Shown piece after piece: positions 7,438 through 13,701 of a stretch of DNA of 50,860 bases. Source of the DNA: a virus; the IMG/VR virus record IMGVR_UViG_3300047408_000275, positions 1 to 50,860 of that record, one strand, 5' to 3'. The position numbers were made by a program, and so were the translations under genes. A model generated the notes under the pieces. The model was not told the DNA's origin, did not search any database, and saw only the letters and a list, made by a program, of their open reading frames with translations. Within the stretch, counting starts at the first letter, position 1; each line of letters starts with the position of its first letter.

Positions 7438-7704
7438 TTACTTTCCTCCATAAACCCTTGTATATGCTCTGGAGAAAGCTCTCAAGAAAACTTTGCTCAT
7501 ATCATCCACCTGATAATAGGTCAAATCACCTATCCTATAACACATTTCCTTTCTATCGATTTCTTCTTGCTTCATTAAAAGCATAATCTTAAGAACAAGC
7601 GTATCTGCAAGGAAATCTCGTGTAATATCTGGGAGAGGTTTCGACTCCTGCCAGTTATCGTTGACCCACTCTGAATTTCTACTTTCATCGTTATTTAGCT
7701 TCAT
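7438..7704 (-). CDS. hypothetical protein, first gene of leftward operon (88 aa)
   Basis: AAAAGGAG precedes the ATG. It is a helical protein with a mixed-charge centre (ILMLMKQEEIDRKE-like) and an aromatic C-terminus (FLRAFSRAYTRVYGGK). It is the promoter-proximal gene of the operon that carries erf and csrA. Family unknown. Confidence 0.65.
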   Translation of the reverse strand: MKLNNDESRNSEWVNDNWQESKPLPDITRDFLADTLVLKIMLLMKQEEIDRKEMCYRIGDLTYYQVDDMSKVFLRAFSRAYTRVYGGK

Positions 7705-7720
7705 TTTAACTCCTTTTCTG

Positions 7721-7749
7721 TTGACACCTGGCCCTTATAATAGTACGAT
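7721..7749 (+). promoter_or_regulatory. rightward promoter of the divergent control region
   Basis: TTGACA (7721-7726), a 17-base spacer, then TACGAT (7744-7749), about 50 bases before the ATG at 7800. It overlaps base for base with the leftward promoter, so RNA polymerase can occupy only one of them at a time. Confidence 0.6.
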
Positions 7750-7766
7750 GTAAACTATCTTGTCAA
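7737..7766 (-). promoter_or_regulatory. leftward promoter of the erf-csrA operon
   Basis: On the - strand TTGACA (7766-7761), an 18-base spacer and TATTAT (7742-7737). The spacer contains AGTTTACATC, which recurs in the promoter at 13625-13653 at the same distance from TTGACA. A shared operator is possible. Confidence 0.7.
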
Positions 7767-7799
7767 CACTTTAAAACAAATATTTTAAGAGGGTAGTGA

Positions 7800-7982
7800 A
7801 TGAAAAAAGTAGTAGGAGCCTTATGTGTCCGATTTATTGATGAGGATTTGGAGGCTATAAATAAGGCATCAAGTAAGGTTGGTCTATGGTCTAGTTCATG
7901 GGTTAGAAAAGTTGTTCTACAGTATTTAGAGGGGATGGGAGAGCGAACATCTGATGTTAAGATTGAGGACCGCGTTCGATGA
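7800..7982 (+). CDS. ribbon-helix-helix-like small protein (60 aa)
   Basis: GAGGG precedes the ATG. The pattern CVRFIDEDLEAINKAS then SWVRKVVLQYLEG resembles Arc/CopG/MetJ-type ribbon-helix-helix DNA-binding proteins (a beta strand followed by two helices). It is the first rightward gene beside the divergent promoters, the classic position of a phage switch regulator. The fold call is by pattern only. Confidence 0.6.
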   Translation: MKKVVGALCVRFIDEDLEAINKASSKVGLWSSSWVRKVVLQYLEGMGERTSDVKIEDRVR

Positions 7983-8149
7983 TTGCAGATCCGAGGGCGA
8001 TTAGAAAAGACAAGGCGTTAGATAGAATGCGCAGAGAACTTCAAGAAATAAATCGGATTAAAAGAAGCCCTGAAGGAAAGAGGGCTTTTATGAGTAGGTG
8101 GCTGGAAGAAAATTTTGGAAAAAAGACAGGAGCAATTAAAGATGAGTGA
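7979..8149 (+). CDS. small basic hypothetical protein (56 aa)
   Basis: The ATG overlaps the previous stop (ATGA) and the frame runs 56 codons to TGA. It is Arg/Lys-rich and helical (RAIRKDKALDRMRRELQEI). No family recognised; nucleic-acid binding is possible from charge. Confidence 0.6.
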   Translation: MIADPRAIRKDKALDRMRRELQEINRIKRSPEGKRAFMSRWLEENFGKKTGAIKDE

Positions 8150-8318
8150 ATTTAGAAGAGCTGAAGCAGAGATATTTAATATGAAACGATTAATAGATTA
8201 TTCAGATTCTATAGGTCATTTTAAACGAAGAGAACAAAAAAAAGCTTTTGATAAGATGCTAAAGAATGAGGGATATCCAGGATTAAAAGAGTTTAGAGAT
8301 ATGAACATTAATGAGTGA
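8142..8318 (+). CDS. small hypothetical protein (58 aa)
   Basis: The start chosen is the ATG 15 bases after AGGAG; it overlaps the upstream gene by 8 bases. The protein is helical and highly charged (FRRAEAEIFNMKRLIDYSDS). An upstream in-frame ATG at 8115 would lie deep in the preceding gene. Family unknown. Confidence 0.6.
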   Translation: MSEFRRAEAEIFNMKRLIDYSDSIGHFKRREQKKAFDKMLKNEGYPGLKEFRDMNINE

Positions 8319-8532
8319 CGATAAAAAAGAAGTTTATTGGTTTTATCCACACAGCACCAATGAATGCATTGGTTATTTTATATGGAAGATTCCCAAACCA
8401 AAAAAATACAAGAATTATAAGACGAGAAGGAAGGAAGAGAGAGCCGAACAGCGATTTAAATTTGTTCCCAAAGTTGAAGGCTATTCATTTGGAGTAAGGT
8501 TTGCGGATACCTACAGAGGGCCAATTAAATAA
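8311..8532 (+). CDS. small basic hypothetical protein (73 aa)
   Basis: Starts 8 bases inside the previous gene. It is basic and rich in Tyr/Trp/Lys (KPKKYKNYKTRRKEERAEQR). It ends 8 bases into the 3' end of the convergent VRR-NUC gene. Unrecognised. Confidence 0.55.
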   Translation: MSDDKKEVYWFYPHSTNECIGYFIWKIPKPKKYKNYKTRRKEERAEQRFKFVPKVEGYSFGVRFADTYRGPIK

Positions 8533-8899
8533 CATCTATCTCCCTCAGATAAGATGATGTAGCATCCATAGCTTCTTCAAGGCTTCGGCATACGGCGCAT
8601 CTATATCCCTGAGCAGACAATACAGACATAACTTGCTTTTGTTCTTTTCGAACAATTCCCTTATCGCTTTTGAATTCGATAAACATTCCATGCTTATCAC
8701 CTTTTGCCACAAAAATACCGATGTCGGGGAAACCTTTCTTTAACCCCTCACGCTTTAACCTTTTACCGTATCTGACATCGCGCTTACCACCATTGGCAAA
8801 TGAGGCAGTCACATCAGCTATAGCGGGGTATTGGAGATTAAGCCACGTAATGTATGTACTTTGGATTGCAGATTCTGATGGAGATAACCTCAGATCCAT
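8525..8899 (-). CDS. VRR-NUC domain nuclease (124 aa)
   Basis: The whole protein is a stand-alone VRR-NUC (PD-(D/E)XK superfamily) domain: NGGKRD at 36-41, GFPDI with D59, then IEFKSDKG with E75 and K77, and the EQKQ helix at 86-89. Phage versions act as structure-specific (Holliday-junction or flap) nucleases in replication and recombination. It is transcribed leftward from its own promoter (9045-9073), separate from erf, but the two probably work together. Confidence 0.88.
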   Translation of the reverse strand: MDLRLSPSESAIQSTYITWLNLQYPAIADVTASFANGGKRDVRYGKRLKREGLKKGFPDIGIFVAKGDKHGMFIEFKSDKGIVRKEQKQVMSVLSAQGYRCAVCRSLEEAMDATSSYLREIDVI

Positions 8900-8992
8900 A
8901 AGGTCAATATCCTACAAAATTTGAGGTCAATGTCTTACGAGCGACCTATTCTAAGAAAGATATAGTGAAGGACGTTTTTTATTAAAGCGTAA

Positions 8993-9011
8993 AGCCCGCT
9001 CGACACGGGCT
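8993..9011. promoter_or_regulatory. GC-rich stem-loop between nuclease and replication genes
   Basis: AGCCCG (8993-8998) pairs with CGGGCT (9006-9011) around 7 bases. For the leftward transcript it lies in the leader and is followed by a weak U-rich stretch (TTTACGCTTTAAT), so it could attenuate. The 8900-9123 gap beside the replication gene is also a candidate origin region. Confidence 0.45.
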
Positions 9012-9044
9012 AACATCACGCTTATAGTGGCACTGCACCCCGCC

Positions 9045-9073
9045 AATATATACCTGAGTTAACTACGTGTCAA
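9045..9073 (-). promoter_or_regulatory. sigma70-type promoter for the VRR-NUC gene
   Basis: On the - strand TTGACA (9073-9068), a 17-base spacer and TATATT (9050-9045). The expected start is near 9038, giving a leader of about 140 bases that contains the AGCCCG/CGGGCT stem-loop. Confidence 0.7.
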
Positions 9074-9123
9074 GCGCTTTCCCGTTTATTTTTTAGTTAG
9101 GATAATACCTTCAAGGAGTCCAT

Positions 9124-10176
9124 ATGTTAAATAAAGATACTGACCAAGATGAAGACATCTTCATCATCAAGTACAAAAAAGAATCGGAGTATACGACGAT
9201 TTTTAATCAGTGCTTGAATGATGAAGACCTTTCAACAGATTCGGTGGCGATTTTAGCTTACGTTATGAGCAAGCCGAATGATTGGAAAATAAATATAAAA
9301 AATATATCGAACAGATACAAAATAGGACGAGACAAGGTGCGTAACTCAATAAATAATCTAATTCAGTATGGATATATGAAGAGAGTTCGACGAAGAAAAA
9401 AAGATGGCTCTCTCTCTAATATTTTAATCTATGCCTCTGACAAGCCAATGTTTTTATCAGAAAATTCACAGCTTTCTGAAAACCAGGAAGCTGTTGTTGC
9501 TGAGAATTATAACAAACAACCAGAGACTGAAATCCAGGCGGTGGTTACAACAGAGCCTGCTAACAAACAACCACGGCCTGAAAATCCGGCGCTGGTAAAT
9601 CAGGCTGTGGACTCCTTATATTCACAAAAGAAAGATGTTAACAAAGAAAACAACAACAACAAGATCACTACTAATCCTAAAGGCGCGCGCGCGACCCCCC
9701 CTTCTGATGGGGAGGTCAACCTATATTCTGATTCTTCTGTTGTTGTTTTTATGAAAAAGATTGAGGGGAGCGGTGTCCCAGAATCGACCCTTGTTGGATG
9801 GCTCAAAAAGCATGGGACGGACTACGTGGCTGAAAAGATACGCATCTACCAATCCAAGGGCGCCTTAGCAAACCCTGGCGGCTTCCTGAGTGCGGCGATA
9901 GCATACGACTGGAAGGAAAAGACCTCCGTCCAAACGCCGGCACTTGAGCCAAAGGACTGTAGACCAACAGATTACCCAACGCCCGATGAAAACCGAGAAT
10001 GGTTTAGACAGTTATCAGACAATGAGAAGAGCGGACTTAGGCAGTTAGCGCTAGTGAAGCATAATGCGTTTGATGAGATGCTCAAGCAGGCCAAGACCTC
10101 TATTTTAGATCCAGGCTTTCCTGATACCTTCCTGTTCAAAATGTTAATGGAGTTTGTTGGAAGAGCTAAACGATGA
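9124..10176 (+). CDS. helix-turn-helix replication-initiation type protein (350 aa)
   Basis: AAGGAG precedes the ATG. Residues about 25-110 form a winged helix-turn-helix like that in phage replisome organisers (LAYVMSKPNDWKI... IGRDKVRNSINNLIQYGYMK). A low-complexity linker of about 100 aa (rich in Glu/Gln/Asn) follows. The C-terminal part contains GALANPGGFLSAAIAYDW, a motif seen in phage and plasmid replication proteins. It likely binds the phage origin and recruits the host replisome. No helicase or polymerase is recognised elsewhere, which raises its importance. It overlaps the next small gene by 4 bases. Confidence 0.7.
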   Translation: MLNKDTDQDEDIFIIKYKKESEYTTIFNQCLNDEDLSTDSVAILAYVMSKPNDWKINIKNISNRYKIGRDKVRNSINNLIQYGYMKRVRRRKKDGSLSNILIYASDKPMFLSENSQLSENQEAVVAENYNKQPETEIQAVVTTEPANKQPRPENPALVNQAVDSLYSQKKDVNKENNNNKITTNPKGARATPPSDGEVNLYSDSSVVVFMKKIEGSGVPESTLVGWLKKHGTDYVAEKIRIYQSKGALANPGGFLSAAIAYDWKEKTSVQTPALEPKDCRPTDYPTPDENREWFRQLSDNEKSGLRQLALVKHNAFDEMLKQAKTSILDPGFPDTFLFKMLMEFVGRAKR

Positions 10177-10307
10177 GTCCAGAAACGCCACCAGACTCGC
10201 AAGGATTCGCAAGGCGGAACGAAATAGATAATATTGAATATTCGGACGGCCTATTAATTAAAACGTCGCCACGGTCGTTTTTGGAAGTTTTAGATGATAG
10301 AGATTAA
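10173..10307 (+). CDS. small hypothetical protein (44 aa)
   Basis: An ATG overlapping the replication gene stop (ATGA) opens 44 codons and overlaps the next gene by 14 bases. The protein is acidic with the C-terminus PRSFLEVLDDRD. The overlaps on both sides argue for a real gene. Unrecognised. Confidence 0.45.
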   Translation: MSPETPPDSQGFARRNEIDNIEYSDGLLIKTSPRSFLEVLDDRD

Positions 10308-10530
10308 CTGGCCAGCCGAATGCCTCGATACACTAGCCAGCTTAGCCGGAAAATACGGGCGCTGGTTAAACGCAAACGGAAGGCGCGCATGTTTCCTAAT
10401 CTGGTCGGGATGTACGCTCTACTGGGCCGTGCGTGACTTTAGGCTAGGGCTTTACTCGCAATGTATCTCGTGCATATTTTCTGTGGGACTGAACCTGTAT
10501 GGTTATCATAAATGGGGGAAAAACATATAG
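10294..10530 (+). CDS. small membrane protein (78 aa)
   Basis: Two hydrophobic segments (ACFLIWSGCTLYWAVRDF and SQCISCIFSVGLNLYGYH) with many aromatics, ending KWGKNI. The spacing resembles fragments of PnuC-like small-molecule transporters that occur as short phage proteins, but this is weak. A holin role is an alternative. Overlaps the preceding gene. Confidence 0.5.
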   Translation: MIEINWPAECLDTLASLAGKYGRWLNANGRRACFLIWSGCTLYWAVRDFRLGLYSQCISCIFSVGLNLYGYHKWGKNI

Positions 10531-10611
10531 TTTGAAAGATAGTTTAATATTTGCAATGTAAGTTGGTATGCAATAAGCTAAATTTTTGGTAATTAACTTA
10601 AGGACATTTTT

Positions 10612-11313
10612 ATGAAAAATTTAGCATTGATAGCTATTGCATTGGCATTTCTTTCCGGTTCTGTGCAGTCAAATACCTTGAACAATTATTTAGATTTTTA
10701 CATTGGTGCTGATGGTCAGCTTCGAGTAACGAAATTTAAGAAAGGATTCGGTAATAATTTATTGAAGAAAACATATCCGCAGGGGAATATTTATGCTGGC
10801 GTCATGCTGAGTGAAAATATTGGGGCGGAAGCGGGTTATGAATCGACAACTGAGAGAGCGTGTGATGCTACGTTATGGGATGGTGAGTGTTGCGCAGGAC
10901 GACATGTGCCGCCTGCTGCTGGGGTTGCGACATTTAAAACTAAGTTGCGGATAAAGGGACCACATGTAGGCTTGATTTTATTTCATCCGTTAAAAGATTC
11001 TCGTATTAGTCTTTTGGGGTCTGTAGGCTTAAGTTTTGTTAAGGGCACAGCAGAAATTAAAACAACGAGACTTGGTTTCCCGCCTATTGAAGGCGCTACA
11101 CGCTGCCTTAGCAAGCATAAAGAAGCTTTACGATTTATGGGGGGCGCCCAATATTTAACTCGGAGCGGATTAGGCTTTAGAGGAACCATGAGCTTTATTA
11201 AGACGCGAAAGATAGTGTTAAAGAAAAGCGATGACAATAGCAGCATTCAAATCCCAAGAATTAAGCTAAGAGATAGCGTTGTTTATGGGCTTGGAGCCTT
11301 TTGGGTATTCTAG
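10612..11313 (+). CDS. signal-peptide outer-membrane beta-barrel-like protein (233 aa)
   Basis: The N-terminus MKNLALIAIALAFLSGSVQS is a clear Sec signal peptide, followed by alternating beta segments with Gly and aromatic residues (YIGADGQLRV, IYAGVMLSENIGAEAGYE, HVGLILF). The chain ends ...VVYGLGAFWVF; a C-terminal Phe in an amphipathic strand is the outer-membrane assembly signal. Four Cys lie in one loop-like region. Phage genes of this sort (for example Lom in lambda) alter the host surface, often blocking superinfection or aiding colonisation. It has its own intergenic space on both sides, as an accessory (moron) gene would. Confidence 0.75.
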   Translation: MKNLALIAIALAFLSGSVQSNTLNNYLDFYIGADGQLRVTKFKKGFGNNLLKKTYPQGNIYAGVMLSENIGAEAGYESTTERACDATLWDGECCAGRHVPPAAGVATFKTKLRIKGPHVGLILFHPLKDSRISLLGSVGLSFVKGTAEIKTTRLGFPPIEGATRCLSKHKEALRFMGGAQYLTRSGLGFRGTMSFIKTRKIVLKKSDDNSSIQIPRIKLRDSVVYGLGAFWVF

Positions 11314-11321
11314 GCAGATAA

Positions 11322-11399
11322 CGACAGACCTAGCGTTAACTAGCGCTTCCATGAAAAGCGTCCGCAGAGAAACAGGAGTAAAGCCGCGGAAGTCTGTCG
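11322..11399. ncRNA. candidate structured RNA with three-way junction
   Basis: CGACAGAC (11322-11329) pairs with GTCTGTCG (11392-11399) and encloses two adjacent hairpins: CGCTT/AAGCG (11344-11348 with 11356-11360) and TCCGC/GCGGA (11361-11365 with 11386-11390). The second loop contains AAACAGGAGTAAA, which matches the ribosome-binding leader of the 13912 gene. The strand of transcription is not known. The 218-base gap (11314-11531) has no supported gene; a 68-codon - strand frame there lacks a ribosome site. Confidence 0.45.
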
Positions 11400-11531
11400 C
11401 GATAGCATTATAGCATAGGTTCTGGCTGTTTGATAATACTAAGACGTTTATTAAGCTGTAGATCTCCACCATAAAAACTATTGCTTGAATTTCTGAAGTC
11501 TATTTTACAGGTTCCTTTATATGTATAGATA

Positions 11532-11768
11532 TCATATTGGCTCTTCCTTTCGTTCAACCCAGCATAAATGTGGCTGAATAGTTTCTATGTAACGAATGTT
11601 TCTAAATAAGCACCTGAACTGATAAATGCCATCTTCAGCTTCAAAATGTAGACCAAATCTTACAGATTCTCCGGTCGCGAGATCTAAAAATTCTGGTTCT
11701 ACGATGCGAACGGATTTAATAAGTTTACCTTTAAGGTCTTTGAAGTCATCTTCTTTATCTATGCTCAT
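11532..11768 (-). CDS. hypothetical protein (78 aa)
   Basis: AGGAG precedes the ATG, within the end of the upstream 42-aa gene, to which it is coupled (ATGA overlap). Mixed alpha/beta composition with a beta-rich centre (VRFGLHFEAEDGIYQFRCLF). Last gene of a three-gene leftward operon. Family unknown. Confidence 0.65.
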   Translation of the reverse strand: MSIDKEDDFKDLKGKLIKSVRIVEPEFLDLATGESVRFGLHFEAEDGIYQFRCLFRNIRYIETIQPHLCWVERKEEPI

Positions 11769-11893
11769 TTTAGCTCCTCTATTGGCTGTTTAGGCATTAT
11801 TTTCTTCTCTAGCATATCTTCGTACGAAAAATCAGGATTTCCAAGCTCACCCAGAGGGCTGAAGTCGTTTTCAAAGTCTCTATCGGAGTTCAT
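11765..11893 (-). CDS. small acidic hypothetical protein (42 aa)
   Basis: The second ATG (11893) is chosen because AGGAG lies 7 bases upstream of it and only 1 base from the ATG at 11899. The frame ends in an ATGA overlap with 11532-11768 and begins in an ATGA overlap with 11890-12135. Acidic N-terminus (NSDRDFENDFSPLGELGN). Unrecognised. Confidence 0.6.
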   Translation of the reverse strand: MNSDRDFENDFSPLGELGNPDFSYEDMLEKKIMPKQPIEELK

Positions 11894-12135
11894 TTGCATA
11901 CTCCTAGGAATGGAATGCCTTTCTTTCTTGTAGCTCTTTCAAAATTTACTATTTTATCTTTAATGTTATCGATTCTTGTTATGAAATCCGTGCTGTATTT
12001 CTTTAGGCGTTCATCTAAGTAATTTTCATTTATTTTCTCTTCTGCGTCTGAAAGATATTCAATGAGCGCGACGTGAATGTCACATGCTTCCTCCTCAGAA
12101 AAAGTTATGTGATTCATATAGATTGACTTGTCCAT
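11890..12135 (-). CDS. hypothetical helical protein (81 aa)
   Basis: Start chosen at MDKSIY because AGGAGG precedes it at ideal distance. Predominantly helical and charged (EEEACDIHVALIEYLSDAEE). First gene of the operon driven by the promoter at 12178-12206. Family unknown. Confidence 0.65.
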   Translation of the reverse strand: MDKSIYMNHITFSEEEACDIHVALIEYLSDAEEKINENYLDERLKKYSTDFITRIDNIKDKIVNFERATRKKGIPFLGVCK

Positions 12136-12177
12136 GGTTTCCTCCTGCTTGCGATCCATAATGGTGAATTGCAATGG

Positions 12178-12206
12178 AGTTTAGTCTCAGGATTCGTGGT
12201 TGTCAA
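12178..12206 (-). promoter_or_regulatory. sigma70-type promoter for the 12135-11532 operon
   Basis: On the - strand TTGACA (12206-12201), a 17-base spacer and TAAACT (12183-12178), about 43 bases before the ATG at 12135. Confidence 0.6.
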
Positions 12207-12272
12207 TACCGCCAAAGAAAAGGTTTACGGCATTCGTTGCATACTATATGATGGCCTCGAGTAATAGCGGCG

Positions 12273-12302
12273 TTGACAGCGAAACGCGCTTAACCTGACT
12301 AT
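12273..12302 (+). promoter_or_regulatory. possible rightward promoter
   Basis: TTGACA (12273-12278) with GACTAT 18 bases further on (12297-12302). The -10 match is poor (3 of 6), but it is the only good -35 ahead of the + strand genes that start at 12336. Confidence 0.4.
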
Positions 12303-12335
12303 AGCGTATGAAACATCTAAAGGTACTGCTTTGCA

Positions 12336-12440
12336 ATGGCTCACGCTTTCTTGGTATATAAGACGAGTGAGGATAGTGATGTGGCTATGTTCTTTAGCAG
12401 GTGCAATTCCTGCCGGTTGCTCAATTTATGTAGGAGATGA
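12336..12440 (+). CDS. possible small Cys-containing protein (34 aa)
   Basis: The frame MAHAFLVYKTSEDSDVAMFF... ends with CNSC and CRR. Its stop overlaps the ribosome site (AGGAG) of the lipoprotein gene that follows, as in coupled genes. The Shine-Dalgarno is weak. It was preferred over a longer TTG-started frame at 12331 that would overlap the lipoprotein gene. Confidence 0.3.
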   Translation: MAHAFLVYKTSEDSDVAMFFSRCNSCRLLNLCRR

Positions 12441-12445
12441 ACAAT

Positions 12446-12568
12446 ATGCGATATCGGATATTAACTATGGTTGCATTCTTATTGCTGAGCGCGTGCTCTC
12501 CCGCTGGTATAAGGATAACAGAAGAAGTGATTGAAGATGTTGCTGAGAAAGAGCTTTTAAGTTATTAA
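12446..12568 (+). CDS. small lipoprotein (40 aa)
   Basis: AGGAG precedes the ATG. MRYRILTMVAFLLLSAC is a textbook lipoprotein signal with lipobox LSAC at residues 14-17, leaving a mature peptide of 24 residues (CSPAGIRITEEVIEDVAEKE...). The size is like an Rz1 o-spanin or a colicin-type lysis or exclusion lipoprotein. It is not proline-rich and no Rz-like partner surrounds it, so a spanin role is doubtful. Confidence 0.7.
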   Translation: MRYRILTMVAFLLLSACSPAGIRITEEVIEDVAEKELLSY

Positions 12569-12603
12569 TTTTCATTGCTATTTTATTCTCACCATGCCGT
12601 GTT

Positions 12604-12783
12604 ATGGCTAGCTGTTGTAAAAAAATTGTTGATTATATGGTTGTTAGACAGTCCCTTAGAGAAGATTTTAGCGAAACAGTGGGAAGACTTATCAGGGAAG
12701 GCTGGCAGCCATTTGGTGGTGTTGCGGTTATTAGATATGTGACAGCTCAAGCAATGGTTAAGTACGAAGAGTGTAGTAATTAA
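12604..12783 (+). CDS. DUF1737-like small protein (59 aa)
   Basis: The sequence IVDYMVVRQSLREDFSETV then LIREGWQPFGGVAVI and QAMVKYE fits the DUF1737 pattern (YxVV...V...I..GWxPxGG...QAMV), found in phages and bacteria; its function is unknown. No Shine-Dalgarno is visible before the ATG and no upstream start exists, so translation may be coupled to the lipoprotein gene. Confidence 0.7.
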   Translation: MASCCKKIVDYMVVRQSLREDFSETVGRLIREGWQPFGGVAVIRYVTAQAMVKYEECSN

Positions 12784-12796
12784 ATTGGGAGGAAGA

Positions 12797-13081
12797 ATGA
12801 AGATTATACTGAGGGCATGCATTGAGAAAAGTATTGATGGTAATGATGATATTGTTTTTTATCAGAGTTGTGCGTGTAACTCAACTGCCAAATTCTATGC
12901 GCTTATGGGAAGAAGCAGGTTATATGTCAAAGACATTCCGAGAGTGATTGCTATTGGTATAGAAGTGCAGATTGTAGAGGTTAGCGGCGAAGATATTTAT
13001 CGCATTTCCCTTGCTCTGAGAAACGAAAAGCTTTCTTGTAAATCTTCATACGTTCTTTCTATATCGGAAATACGTGAATAG
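12797..13081 (+). CDS. hypothetical protein (94 aa)
   Basis: GGGAGG precedes the ATG at 12797; the in-frame TTG upstream was rejected for that reason. The protein has beta-rich segments (VIAIGIEVQIVEVSGEDIYR) and several Cys in the first half. It has no recognised family. Confidence 0.6.
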   Translation: MKIILRACIEKSIDGNDDIVFYQSCACNSTAKFYALMGRSRLYVKDIPRVIAIGIEVQIVEVSGEDIYRISLALRNEKLSCKSSYVLSISEIRE

Positions 13082-13095
13082 CGATGGAATAGAAT

Positions 13096-13110
13096 TATTC
13101 CCAGGGAATA
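13096..13110. promoter_or_regulatory. perfect 15-bp palindrome, operator candidate
   Basis: TATTCCC-A-GGGAATA is a perfect dyad. It lies just downstream of the 12797-13081 gene and before the long stem-loop at 13118-13191. It looks like a dimeric regulator site. Confidence 0.45.
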
Positions 13111-13117
13111 AAAAAGC

Positions 13118-13191
13118 ATAATGGTCTGCTCAGGGTTTTTCCACATACCCCTAAAAGTAGTGTAATAGCGCTCTGGGCAGGCCGCCATTAT
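13118..13191. ncRNA. candidate structured RNA (long interrupted stem)
   Basis: ATAATGG (13118-13124) pairs with CCATTAT (13185-13191). After a small internal loop, CTGCTCAG (13126-13133) pairs with CTGGGCAG (13173-13180) with one wobble. Inside, an AGGG/CCCT pairing is possible. No U-run follows, so it is not a simple terminator. A 68-codon frame on the - strand covers it but lacks a ribosome site. Confidence 0.45.
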
Positions 13192-13244
13192 TGGGCGTAA
13201 CATTTAACAAGGTGGTTGTGAGGATTTAACATATTTTGGAATAT

Positions 13245-13270
13245 ATTGTTTTATAACAATGCGTTATAAT
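13245..13270 (+). promoter_or_regulatory. promoter with internal operator dyad
   Basis: A perfect -10 box TATAAT (13265-13270) is preceded directly by the dyad ATTGTT-TTAT-AACAAT (13245-13260), which occupies the space between -35 and -10. No good -35 is visible, so the promoter is probably activator- or repressor-controlled. It drives the Acb2/Tad1-like gene. Confidence 0.6.
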
Positions 13271-13305
13271 GGATTTATTTTAAAAACATTTAACGGAGCA
13301 GGAAA

Positions 13306-13614
13306 ATGAGTATATGTGATGTATGTGAGAAAGTAGAAATAGTTAAGTGTGACTATTGCAAAAAATCAGAGCTTCGTGCTAGAGAATGTGCGAATAAAGA
13401 TATCGTTTTTGGATTAACAGGTCAAAAACTGACAGCGGACCAAGAATTGTCTATTCTTAGGATAAAAGCTATCGCTAGAGAGCTTTATGAATATGTTGAT
13501 AGTCTTAATGACAATTTCTCTGCAGCAGAGTTTTCATTAGCTAAGCACAAGCTAGAAGAATGCGTGATGTGGGCCAGTAGAGGGATTACTAAATACGACA
13601 GAACCAAGCTTTAG
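13306..13614 (+). CDS. Acb2/Tad1-hairpin-like protein with N-terminal zinc-finger motif (102 aa)
   Basis: Residues about 42-96 (LTADQELSILRIKAIARELYEYV... then KLEECVMWASRGIT) resemble the helical hairpin of the Acb2/Tad1 family, whose members sequester cyclic nucleotide signals of CBASS and Thoeris immunity. The LEExxMWAxxxIT end is the part I recognise. The first 28 residues have CxxC (4, 7) and CxxC (15, 18), a likely zinc-binding addition. GGAG/AGGA precede the ATG. It has a regulated-looking promoter. Homology is by pattern recall; sponge activity is inferred. Confidence 0.6.
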   Translation: MSICDVCEKVEIVKCDYCKKSELRARECANKDIVFGLTGQKLTADQELSILRIKAIARELYEYVDSLNDNFSAAEFSLAKHKLEECVMWASRGITKYDRTKL

Positions 13615-13624
13615 CTTTGAAGTG

Positions 13625-13653
13625 TTGACAAGACTGTTTACATCTGGCAATAT
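13625..13653 (+). promoter_or_regulatory. promoter for the 13702-15457 gene set
   Basis: TTGACA (13625-13630) and CAATAT (13648-13653) with a 17-base spacer. The spacer carries ACTGTTTACATC at the same place as the leftward promoter at 7737-7766, giving TTGACAAGAnnGTTTACATC in both. The -10 match is weak. Confidence 0.55.
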
Positions 13654-13701
13654 TTCTTCTGTTGTCCTGCGTGCTGGGTATCTATTTTATAGAGGTATAT
13701 T

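Noticed and set aside
11266-11472. 68-codon - strand frame after the outer-membrane gene
   Set aside because: No ribosome site and overlaps the candidate structured RNA and the end of the outer-membrane gene.
12331-12534. 67-codon TTG-started frame overlapping the lipoprotein gene
   Set aside because: No ribosome site; the lipoprotein frame has AGGAG and a perfect lipobox.
12997-13203. 68-codon - strand frame
   Set aside because: Overlaps the 3' end of the 12797-13081 gene by 85 bases, has no Shine-Dalgarno, and is explained by the structured element at 13118-13191.
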